Below, in pieces: positions 1 to 6,422 of a DNA stretch of 7,744 nt. This stretch comes from Actinomycetota bacterium (GTDB lineage: Bacteria > Actinomycetota > Acidimicrobiia > Acidimicrobiales > Microtrichaceae): contig SXMI01000063.1 in NCBI GenBank assembly GCA_005777415.1, positions 1 through 7,744 of the forward strand, given 5' to 3'. Position 1 is the stretch's first letter. Each line of letters begins with the position of its first letter. The notes under the pieces are model-generated. The model was not told the origin of the DNA. It did not search any database and worked only from the letters and a program-made list of their open reading frames with translations. The translations under genes were made by a program, and so were the position numbers.

Positions 1-586
1 GATCGCCTCGGGCTCGTTCTTCCTCTACGGGTGGCGACTCCTCGAGGTGGGGGTGATCGACGCATCGAACGTCGGTCCGCTCATCGCCATCGTCACCGTC
101 GGGATCTGCGTCGGGTTCCTCCCGTTCAACTTCAACCCGGCGTCGATCTTCATGGGGGACAGCGGCGCCCTCATGCTCGGCCTGCTGCTCGCCGCGTCCA
201 CCATGGCCGTCGGCGGCCAGTCCGACGACCCGTTCTCGGGTCAGTCCTGGTTCTTCTTCGCCCCGCTCGTCATCCCGCTGCTGATCCTCGGGGTCCCGTT
301 GCTCGACACGGTGCTCGCCATCGTCCGTCGGGTGACCAGCCGCTCCGGCGTGGCGACGGCGGACAAGGAGCACCTCCACCACCGGCTGGTGGAGATGGGG
401 CACGGCCAGCGACGGACCGTCGTGATCCTGTGGTGCTGGACGGCCCTGTTGTCTGGCTTCGTGCTGGTGCCCGTCTACACCGGCCGCGGGAACGGGATCA
501 TCCCGCTGGTGATCGCCGCCCTCGCCCTGGGCCTGTTCACGATGATCGCCCCGCGCTGGCGGGCGCGGCAGGCCGCCGTCGGCTGA
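1..586 (+). CDS. wecA: WecA/TagO-type polyprenyl-phosphate N-acetylglucosaminyl-1-phosphate transferase (C-terminal part)
   Basis: This is the 3' part of a gene that begins before the window; reading starts at base 2 and gives 194 residues before TGA at 584-586. Enzymes of this family move a sugar-1-phosphate from a UDP-sugar onto a polyprenyl phosphate in the membrane, the first step of several cell-envelope glycans. The family's core motif is visible at residues 43-55 (NFNPASIFMGDSG). A conserved-looking Asp lies in PLLDT near residue 102, and HLHHR at 124-128 is the histidine motif that places it in the WecA/TagO branch rather than MraY. Hydrophobic segments lie at about 28-42, 57-71, 84-105, 139-160 and 164-183, followed by a short basic tail. 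A GTG at base 47 could start a 179-residue ORF, but homology-like sequence continues upstream to the window edge, so it is not the true start. It converges on the amidohydrolase with a 25-base gap. The exact sugar substrate cannot be read from this fragment. Confidence 0.9.
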   Translation, partial: IASGSFFLYGWRLLEVGVIDASNVGPLIAIVTVGICVGFLPFNFNPASIFMGDSGALMLGLLLAASTMAVGGQSDDPFSGQSWFFFAPLVIPLLILGVPLLDTVLAIVRRVTSRSGVATADKEHLHHRLVEMGHGQRRTVVILWCWTALLSGFVLVPVYTGRGNGIIPLVIAALALGLFTMIAPRWRARQAAVG

Positions 587-611
587 GGTCGCCGGGCCCC
601 GGAGAACCGGC
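587..611. terminator. Short GC-rich convergent gap, possible weak terminator
   Basis: The 25 bases between two convergent stop codons contain CCGGG-C-CCCGG at 592-602 and a wider GCCGG/CCGGC pair at 591-595 and 607-611. Either could fold into a short hairpin usable in both directions. There is no T-tract on either side, the inner loop is too tight, and 5-bp GC stems arise easily by chance in DNA this GC-rich. The convergent layout is the main reason to expect termination here. Confidence 0.2.
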
Positions 612-2354
612 TCAGTCGAGTCCGACGGTCCGGGTGTCGCGCCCGGAGCGGACGACGGTCCCCGGGGTGGCTCCGGTGGCCACACCGTCGCGGACGACCT
701 CGACGCCACCGACCCAGACCCGGCGCACGCCGACGGAGCCTGCGAACAGCCGGCTCGTCCCACCGGGCAGGTCGTCGACCAGCGTCAGGAGTTCGGAGTC
801 GACCGTCTCGGGGTCGAACAGGACCAGGTCGGCGTGCGCCCCCGGGGCGACCACGCCCCGGTCGACCAGGCCGAAGAGTTCGGCGGGCACGGTCGTCAGC
901 ATGCGCACCGCGTCCTCCAACGTCGTCAGCCGCCGCCCGCGGAGGCAGTCGGCCAGGAAGCGCGTCGGGTAGTTGGCGCCCTGCATGCGGTCCAGGTGCG
1001 CGCCGGCGTCGGAGCCGCCGAGCATGACGGACGGGTGCTGCCAGGCCTGGCGGCGCAGCTCCCAGGACTCGGGGTCGTTGTCGGTGGCACCGGGCCAGAG
1101 CACGGTGCGCAGCTCGTCGGCGAGCACGATGTCGAGGAGCGTGTCGAACGGTCTCGTCCCCCGCTCGGCGGCGATGTCGCCGACACGCCGCCCGCTCAGC
1201 CCGTCGTTCTCCTCGGCGAACGTGTCGCCGATCACGTAGCCGTCCCAGCCGGTGAGTCGGGCGAAGACGCCGGCATCGGGTGACGCGGCCCGCTCCTCCA
1301 TGAACCGCCGGGTCGCCGGGTCGGCCAGCCGCTCCATGCGCTCCGGGACCGGCAGGCCCAGGATCTCGTTCCAGTCCGGCATCATGTTGAGGGCGCAGTA
1401 GTTCAGGAAGCTCATGTTCATGCCCACGATCACGGGCATGGTCAGCGCCACGACCCGGGCGCCCTCGTCGCGGCACCGGTCCATGGCGGCGAGCTGGTTG
1501 CGGTACCGCTCCGGCGCGTGCGAGTCGACGGTGAGGACGTTCCAGTTGAGCGGCCGCCCGCCGGCCCGGGAGAACTCGATCATGAAGTCGACCTCGTCGT
1601 CGTCGAAGCCGTCGAGGCACCCGTCCGACGCGAACTCGAGCGTCGTGCCCTCGTGCTCCGAGACGACCCGGGCCAGGGCGAGGAGCTCCTCGACGGTCGC
1701 CCGCCGGGACGCCACCGGCACCCCGTCGCCGTCGGAGTGCGTCCGGGCCCGGGTGGTCGAGAACCCGAGCCCGCCGGCCCGCAGGGACTCGGCGAGCAGG
1801 TCCCGCATGGCGTCGAGCTGCTCCGGGGTCGCATCCGCCGTCGTGGCGTCGCCGCCCATCACCACCCGGCGCAGGGCGCAGTGGCCGACCAGGAAGCCGG
1901 CGTTGACGCCGAGGTTCCCCTCGAGCCGGTCGAGGTACTCCCCGAAGCTCGACCAGTTCCAGTCGATCCCCTGCTCGAGCGCCGCCAGTGGCATGCCCTC
2001 GACCTTGGCCATCATCCGGCGCACGTAGTCACCGTCGCCGGGGGTGAGGGGCGCCAGGGTGAAGCCGCAGTTGCCCGCCACCACGGTGGTGACCCCGTGG
2101 AGGGCCGACGGCGAGGCCGTCGGGTCCCAGAAGAGCTGGGCGTCGTAGTGCGTGTGCGGGTCGACGAACCCGGGAGCCAGCACGCCGCCCGTGGCGTCGA
2201 ACGCCTCGGCCCCGCCGGCCGGCACCTCCCCGGGGTCGGTGACGGCGGCGATGCGGCCGCCGGCGACGACCACGTCGGCGACCCGGCCGGGCGCACCCGT
2301 GCCGTCGACGACGGTCGCGTTGCGGATGATCAGGTCGGTGCTGGGCTGGTCCAC
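612..2354 (-). CDS. N-acyl-D-amino-acid deacylase-like amidohydrolase
   Basis: The 580-residue product belongs to the amidohydrolase superfamily, D-aminoacylase / Amidohydrolase_3 branch. These are cytoplasmic metal-dependent hydrolases of amide or cyclic C-N bonds. It opens with the typical small beta-sandwich segment (DLIIRNATVVDGTG, 7-20). The metal motif PHTHYD follows at 66-71 (His67, His69), then GNCG at 94-97 (Cys96), GHCALR at 157-162 and SDAGAH at 448-453 (Asp449, the likely catalytic Asp). The sandwich closes at the C-terminus with HADLVLFDP (507-515). From family knowledge, D-aminoacylase also uses two mid-barrel histidines in HxR and SHxK-like contexts. The matching places here read TLEFASD (238-244) and LNWNVL (269-274), with no histidine. 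Length is normal or slightly long for the family. The GTG start at 2352-2354 is supported by TGAGGA six bases upstream and by the natural N-terminus. It is divergent from the transporter operon. The substrate is unknown, and D-amino-acid deacylation is only one option. Confidence 0.88.
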   Translation of the reverse strand: MDQPSTDLIIRNATVVDGTGAPGRVADVVVAGGRIAAVTDPGEVPAGGAEAFDATGGVLAPGFVDPHTHYDAQLFWDPTASPSALHGVTTVVAGNCGFTLAPLTPGDGDYVRRMMAKVEGMPLAALEQGIDWNWSSFGEYLDRLEGNLGVNAGFLVGHCALRRVVMGGDATTADATPEQLDAMRDLLAESLRAGGLGFSTTRARTHSDGDGVPVASRRATVEELLALARVVSEHEGTTLEFASDGCLDGFDDDEVDFMIEFSRAGGRPLNWNVLTVDSHAPERYRNQLAAMDRCRDEGARVVALTMPVIVGMNMSFLNYCALNMMPDWNEILGLPVPERMERLADPATRRFMEERAASPDAGVFARLTGWDGYVIGDTFAEENDGLSGRRVGDIAAERGTRPFDTLLDIVLADELRTVLWPGATDNDPESWELRRQAWQHPSVMLGGSDAGAHLDRMQGANYPTRFLADCLRGRRLTTLEDAVRMLTTVPAELFGLVDRGVVAPGAHADLVLFDPETVDSELLTLVDDLPGGTSRLFAGSVGVRRVWVGGVEVVRDGVATGATPGTVVRSGRDTRTVGLD

Positions 2355-2360
2355 GTGGGG

Positions 2361-2366
2361 TCCTCA
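2361..2366 (-). promoter_or_regulatory. Ribosome binding site of the amidohydrolase
   Basis: On the minus strand these bases read TGAGGA, containing the GAGG Shine-Dalgarno core, and sit six bases before the GTG start at 2354. This decides the start in favour of GTG. Confidence 0.6.
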
Positions 2367-2371
2367 CTCGC

Positions 2372-2386
2372 TCGACGGCCGGTCGA
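2372..2386. repeat. Perfect 5-bp inverted repeat, possible operator
   Basis: TCGAC and GTCGA flank a five-base GGCCG spacer, 18 bases before the amidohydrolase start. Its position would let a bound regulator block amidohydrolase transcription. A 5-bp arm of GC-rich sequence is weak evidence on its own. Confidence 0.25.
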
Positions 2387-2505
2387 CACTCTGGCAGATG
2401 GTGCCGCGTGGCGACGAGCCGCGACGTCATCGGGGCCGATCGCACCCGGGCGACATCGTCCGCTCTGACCGCCGTCACCCGCCCGACCCGTGCTAGACAC
2501 CAGCC

Positions 2506-2538
2506 AGGGACACTCATGTCGCAGACCACCACGGGGGA
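2506..2538 (+). promoter_or_regulatory. Two competing ribosome binding sites for the binding protein
   Basis: AGGGA at 2506-2510 lies five bases before ATG 2516, and GGGGGA at 2533-2538 lies four bases before the in-frame ATG 2543. Both are usable, so ribosome-site strength does not settle the start. The signal peptide favours the second. Confidence 0.4.
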
Positions 2539-2542
2539 TTCC

Positions 2543-3979
2543 ATGTCGCGCACCGCCATCCAGCGCAGCCTGCTCGCACTGCTCGCCGCCGTTGCGCTCG
2601 TCGCCGCCGCCTGCGGCGCGTCGGGCGACGAGCCCGCCACCGGCGGCGAGGGCGGCGGGTCCGAGGAGTCGACCACGACGGTCGCCGAGGCGACGGGCGC
2701 CTCCTGGGGCGACCTGAGCAACCTCTGCGGTCCGGGCGAGGCCACCGTGGCCCCGGGCGAGGGGACGAGCGCTCCGGGCACCATCAACATCGCCGTGGCC
2801 AGCGACCGGGGCTCCGAGATCCGGCCCGGCCTCAACAAGGAGCTCTGGGACGCGTCGGTGGCGTTCTCCGAGTGGTGCAACGCCGCCGGGGGCATCCAGG
2901 GTCTGCAGATCGAGCTGATCGACGCCGACGGCAAGCTCTTCGAGGTCGAGTCGGTCATGACCACCATCTGCACCGACGCCTTCGCCATGGTGGGCGGGGC
3001 GTTCACCCAGGACGACCTCGAGTTCAGCGGCAAGCCCGGCTCGGACTTCCACCAGTGCAACATGATCGACATCCCCGGCTTCGCCGTCTCGCCCCTGAAG
3101 GGCCTGTCGAACGGCCAGGTCCAGGCCGTGCCGAACCCGCCGACGAAGAAGTCGACGGCCTGGCTCATCGACTTCAAGAAGGTCGAGCCCGAGGACTCCA
3201 AGAAGAACATCGTCGTCTACGGCGAGCTGCCGTCCCTGCAGGTCGTCAAGACCCAGTACGACGCGGCCGTCCAGCAGGTCGGCGGGATCGAACAGCTCCC
3301 GGCCCTGCCCTACCCGGTGACCGGACTGTCCGACTGGACCCCGCTGGCCCAGAAGGTCAAGGACTCGGGCGCCACCTCGCTCTACTGGATCGGTGAGCCG
3401 AGCAACGCCGCCAACCTGTTCAAGGCGCTGAGCGACCAGGGCTGGCAGGGGACGATCATCAACGAGACGAACATCTACGACCCGCTGGCGTTCTCCGCCG
3501 GGAACACCGCGGCCGAGGGCATCATCGTGCGGACCTCGTACCACCCGTTCGAGGAGGCCGACCGCTGGCCGGCCGTTCAACAGTACCTCGACAACCTGAA
3601 GCAGTTCGTCCCGGACGGGAAGGTCGCCTCGCTGGGCCTGCAGTCGACCTCGGCCTGGCTGTTGTTCGTGACCGCCGCCAACACCTGTGCCGAGAAGAAC
3701 GACAACGTGATCGACCGCACCTGCGTCATCACCGAGGCCGAGGCCGTCACCGAGTGGACGGGCGGCGGCATGCACTCCCCGTCGGACCCGGGTCGTGAGG
3801 TGCCCGCCGAGTGCGGTCTGCTGCTCGTGGCCAGGAACGGCACCTGGGAGCGGCTCTACCCGGAGATCGGCGGCACCGATGACGACCAGGACGGCTTCCA
3901 CTGCCCGCCCGACTCGATCGCCACGGTGACCGAGGACCTGGGGGTCGAGGCCAAGATCAACCCGAAGTACCCGAGCTGA
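2543..3979 (+). CDS. Liv/HAAT-family ABC transporter substrate-binding lipoprotein
   Basis: The 478-residue product looks like an extracytoplasmic ligand-binding protein of the Leu/Ile/Val-binding (periplasmic-binding-protein type 1) family. It should be anchored to the outer face of the membrane by an N-terminal lipid. Residues 1-24 form a lipoprotein signal peptide: basic MSRTAIQR, a hydrophobic core, and a lipobox ending VAAAC with Cys24 as the lipid site. A Gly/Ser/Glu/Thr-rich linker follows (25-55). The binding fold starts near INIAVASDRG (81-90). It includes the NAAGGIQG loop (113-120) and LQIELIDADG (121-130), typical of the family. The mature part has eight cysteines (62, 112, 143, 172, 382, 394, 424, 454), an even number that suggests disulphides. 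The tail carries an acidic DxDxDGxxC motif (446-454). I chose ATG 2543 because it gives a standard signal peptide; ATG 2516, with AGGGA five bases upstream, would add nine residues and is a real alternative. It is the first gene of the transporter operon. The ligand cannot be told from sequence. Confidence 0.9.
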   Translation: MSRTAIQRSLLALLAAVALVAAACGASGDEPATGGEGGGSEESTTTVAEATGASWGDLSNLCGPGEATVAPGEGTSAPGTINIAVASDRGSEIRPGLNKELWDASVAFSEWCNAAGGIQGLQIELIDADGKLFEVESVMTTICTDAFAMVGGAFTQDDLEFSGKPGSDFHQCNMIDIPGFAVSPLKGLSNGQVQAVPNPPTKKSTAWLIDFKKVEPEDSKKNIVVYGELPSLQVVKTQYDAAVQQVGGIEQLPALPYPVTGLSDWTPLAQKVKDSGATSLYWIGEPSNAANLFKALSDQGWQGTIINETNIYDPLAFSAGNTAAEGIIVRTSYHPFEEADRWPAVQQYLDNLKQFVPDGKVASLGLQSTSAWLLFVTAANTCAEKNDNVIDRTCVITEAEAVTEWTGGGMHSPSDPGREVPAECGLLLVARNGTWERLYPEIGGTDDDQDGFHCPPDSIATVTEDLGVEAKINPKYPS

Positions 3980-4020
3980 CCGACGTCCGCGACCTGACCT
4001 GAGGCCTGGCCGACCGGCGC
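3980..4020 (+). other. 41-base gap before the permease, no close ribosome binding site
   Basis: The gap holds GAGG at 4001-4004, but it is 16 bases from the ATG at 4021, which is too far for a standard site. No hairpin followed by a T-tract is present, so the binding protein and permease are probably co-transcribed. Confidence 0.4.
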
Positions 4021-6405
4021 ATGGACAAGTTCCTCACGTTCACCATCGCCGGGCTGTCCTCGGCGGCGATCTACGCCATCGCCGCCTCCGGGCTGGTGGT
4101 GACGTACACGACCTCGGGCATCTTCAACTTCGCCCACGGGGCGTTCGGGATGATGGCGGCGTTCACCTACTGGCAGGTCCACGTCGCCTGGGCGGTGCCG
4201 ACCATCCCGGCGGTGATCCTGGTCGTGTTCGTGATCGCCCCGTTGTTCGGGGCGGTGATCGAGCGCGTCATCATGCGGGGGATCGAGGGGGCCTCCGACG
4301 TCGTCAAGATCGTCGTGACGGTCAGCCTCATGGTCGCACTGCTGGGACTGGCCCAGGTGATCTGGCCCCAGACCGAGTCCAGACCGGTCCCGCCGTTCTT
4401 CGAGGGCCGGTTCCTGGAGATCGCCGGGGTGCGCGTGTCCTGGTCCCGCATCCTGGCGCTGGTGGTGGCGGGGTTGGTCGCCGTCGGCCTGCGGCTGCTG
4501 TTCACCCGGACGCGGCTCGGCATCGCCATGCGGGCCGTGGTCGACGACCGATCGCTGCTGCAGTTGAACGGCGGTCGACCGGGTCGCACCGCCATGTTGT
4601 CCTGGGGGCTGGGTGCCGGCCTGGCCGCCGTGTCGGGCGTCCTGTACTCGACCGAGCAGACCCTGTCGGCGGTCACGCTCACCCTGCTGGTCGTCAACAC
4701 CTACGCCGTCGCCGTGGTCGGGCGGCTGCGGAGCCTGCCGGGAGCGTTCCTCGGGGCCGTGATCCTGGGCCTGGCCCAGTCCTACGTCACCGGCTACATC
4801 AACCCCGACCTCACCGTCGGGCCGATCGCACTCGGAAACCTGGCGGCGGCACTGCCGGCGGTCATGTTGTTCACGGTGCTGCTGCTCCAGCCCGAGGCCC
4901 GGCTGCGCTCGCACAGCGTCGCCCGGCCCCGGGCACCGATCCCGGTGCCGTCACAGGTCACCGCCGTCGTGGGCGGGGTCGCCCTGGTGCTGGTCATGGC
5001 GGCCGTCGGCTCGTTGGTCTCGCCGGCCGACCTGGTCCTCCTCACCAAGGGCGCCGGGTTCGCCCTGGTGACGCTGTCCCTGGTCCCCCTGACCGGGTAC
5101 GCCGGCCAGATCTCGCTCGCGCAGATGACGTTCGTGGGCATCGGCGCGGTCGCCATGGCGGCCTGGGGGGCGAACGGATCCCCGCTTGCCGTGGCGGCCT
5201 CGATCGCCCTGTGCGCAGTGATCGGCGCCGTCGTCGCGCTCCCGGCCCTGCGGCTGTCGGGGATCGACCTGGCGCTGGCCACGGCGGCGTTCGCCCTCTT
5301 CTGCACGGCGATGTTCTTCAACCAGCAGGAGATCGTCCCGAGCGGGTCGGTGCAGGTGCCGCCGCTGTCGCTCGGGCCGTTCACCGCCAACACCGACTAC
5401 CGGCAGCTGGTGCTCCTGGGGGTGCTGTTCGCGCTCGCAGGGAACCTGTTGGTCTGGCTGCGTCGGAGCTCCTGGGGGCGGCGACTGACCGCCATGAAGG
5501 ACTCGCCGGTGGCCTGTGCCACGCTCGGACTCAACCTGACCTCGACCAAGGTCGGGGTCTTCGCCCTGTCGGCGGCGATCGCCGGGGCCGGAGGGGCCCT
5601 GGCGGGTCGGACGTTCACCGCCGACAGCTTCTCGCTGCCGGCCTCGCTGCCGGTCACCATGCTGGCGGTGGTCGGTGGCATCGGGTCGATCGCCGGCGCC
5701 TTCATCGGGGGGCTGCTGCTGGGGGCCATCCCGATCGCCTCGACCATCTTCGCCGCCAACGCCATCGGCGTGTTCCGGTTCGTGGCCATCCCGGTGCGGG
5801 ACGTCCTGGCGTTCACGCCCGGCCTCATGGGGATCTCGTTGGGGCGCGAACCCGACGGGGCCGCACCGCAGATCGCGGTCGGCTACCGGGCGGTCGGCCG
5901 GTCCGCCGCCGCCCTGGTGGTCACGGCGGCGGGGTCGGTCGCGCTGTGGCTCGCCGCCCGGACGGGGATCATCCCCAAGTGGTCGTTCGTCGCCGCCCTG
6001 CTGGTGTTCGTGGTGGCCGCCGTGCCGCTGCTGCCGCTCGTCCTCAGCCCCGAGGTCCCCGAGGACACCGCCGAGCCGCCCCGCCGTCTGGCCTGTGGCC
6101 TGTGGCTGCTGGTGGCGACGGTCGCTGCCGCCCTCATCCCGTGGGCCGACCGGATCACCTCCAACGGCGTGCGGCTCGTCCTGATCATCGCCACGGCCGC
6201 CCTGTCGGCCCGGGTGGCCATCGGCGTGCTCGGCGTCACGCCCGAGCAACTCCGTCGTCCGGTGGCCCCGTCACCCGACCTGGTCGGCGTGGACCGGCCG
6301 ATGCTGCGGTCGGACGCGGTCGAGGCCACCCGGCTCATGGGCATGTCCGAGGACGACTTCGAGGCCGAGGTCGCGTCGTTGCGGCCCGCCGAGGCCCTCC
6401 GATGA
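4021..6405 (+). CDS. Fused LivH-LivM branched-chain amino acid type ABC permease with C-terminal membrane extension
   Basis: This 794-residue protein joins both permease subunits of a Liv-type importer in one chain. The LivH-like half (about 1-290) has the family hallmark GIFNFAHG at 33-40 and a cytoplasmic coupling region around 167-206 (GIAMRAVVDD onward). A basic, proline-rich linker (about 291-312) leads to the LivM-like half (about 313-605). That half has GYAGQISLAQ at 359-368, its own coupling region at 486-520 (GRRLTAMKDSP onward) and VVGGIGSIAGAFIGG at 550-564. The usual LivM end comes near GLMGISLG (601-608). The chain then runs on about 185 residues, with four further hydrophobic segments (about 628-647, 652-676, 689-707, 716-738) and a polar, acidic cytosolic tail. 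The ATG start matches the N-terminus expected for LivH. Its stop overlaps a tiny ORF that runs into the next gene, so translation is likely coupled. Transport through the inner membrane of small amino-acid-like ligands is the family role; the specific ligand is unknown. Confidence 0.92.
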   Translation: MDKFLTFTIAGLSSAAIYAIAASGLVVTYTTSGIFNFAHGAFGMMAAFTYWQVHVAWAVPTIPAVILVVFVIAPLFGAVIERVIMRGIEGASDVVKIVVTVSLMVALLGLAQVIWPQTESRPVPPFFEGRFLEIAGVRVSWSRILALVVAGLVAVGLRLLFTRTRLGIAMRAVVDDRSLLQLNGGRPGRTAMLSWGLGAGLAAVSGVLYSTEQTLSAVTLTLLVVNTYAVAVVGRLRSLPGAFLGAVILGLAQSYVTGYINPDLTVGPIALGNLAAALPAVMLFTVLLLQPEARLRSHSVARPRAPIPVPSQVTAVVGGVALVLVMAAVGSLVSPADLVLLTKGAGFALVTLSLVPLTGYAGQISLAQMTFVGIGAVAMAAWGANGSPLAVAASIALCAVIGAVVALPALRLSGIDLALATAAFALFCTAMFFNQQEIVPSGSVQVPPLSLGPFTANTDYRQLVLLGVLFALAGNLLVWLRRSSWGRRLTAMKDSPVACATLGLNLTSTKVGVFALSAAIAGAGGALAGRTFTADSFSLPASLPVTMLAVVGGIGSIAGAFIGGLLLGAIPIASTIFAANAIGVFRFVAIPVRDVLAFTPGLMGISLGREPDGAAPQIAVGYRAVGRSAAALVVTAAGSVALWLAARTGIIPKWSFVAALLVFVVAAVPLLPLVLSPEVPEDTAEPPRRLACGLWLLVATVAAALIPWADRITSNGVRLVLIIATAALSARVAIGVLGVTPEQLRRPVAPSPDLVGVDRPMLRSDAVEATRLMGMSEDDFEAEVASLRPAEALR

Positions 6406-6422
6406 GGCGGGTGCTCCGGTGA
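6402..6422 (+). other. Six-codon overlapping mini-ORF bridging permease and LivG-type ATPase
   Basis: ATG at 6402 overlaps the permease stop as ATGA. It encodes MRRVLR and ends at TGA 6420-6422, which overlaps the GTG start of the ATPase as GTGA. The peptide itself is unlikely to matter. The arrangement could hand terminating ribosomes from the permease to the ATPase, and GAGGCGGG at 6404-6411 also serves as a ribosome binding site seven bases before GTG 6419. Confidence 0.3.

Larger units (their letters stand above)
2355..2542. promoter_or_regulatory. Divergent intergenic region between amidohydrolase and transporter operon
   Basis: These bases separate two divergent start codons, so both promoters should lie here. 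I see no convincing -35/-10 pair on either strand. The best + strand candidate is an extended -10-like TGCTAGACA at 2491-2499, with no good -35 element at the usual distance. A 15-bp inverted repeat, TCGAC-GGCCG-GTCGA, lies at 2372-2386 just upstream of the amidohydrolase ribosome binding site, where a repressor could act. No regulator gene is in the window. Confidence 0.4.

Noticed and set aside
834..2468. Plus-strand ORFs of 149 to 316 codons within the amidohydrolase gene
   Set aside because: They are reverse-strand shadows of a gene with clear catalytic motifs, and their products show no domain.
2408..2515. Upstream in-frame start giving a 523-residue binding protein
   Set aside because: It would place about 45 hydrophilic residues before the signal peptide, which is incompatible with a normal lipoprotein export signal, and no ribosome binding site supports it.
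2330..3901. Long minus-strand ORF of 523 codons opposite the binding protein
   Set aside because: Its product is low-complexity, rich in Gly, Arg, Asp and Leu with no recognisable domain. It lies antisense to a clear lipoprotein gene, and such shadows are expected in GC-rich DNA with few stop codons.
3856..6249. Long minus-strand ORFs (352 and 432 codons) opposite the permease
   Set aside because: The products are dominated by Gln, Asp, Arg, Gly and His in repetitive runs, typical of the complement of hydrophobic membrane-protein codons. There is no motif and the + strand gene is certain.
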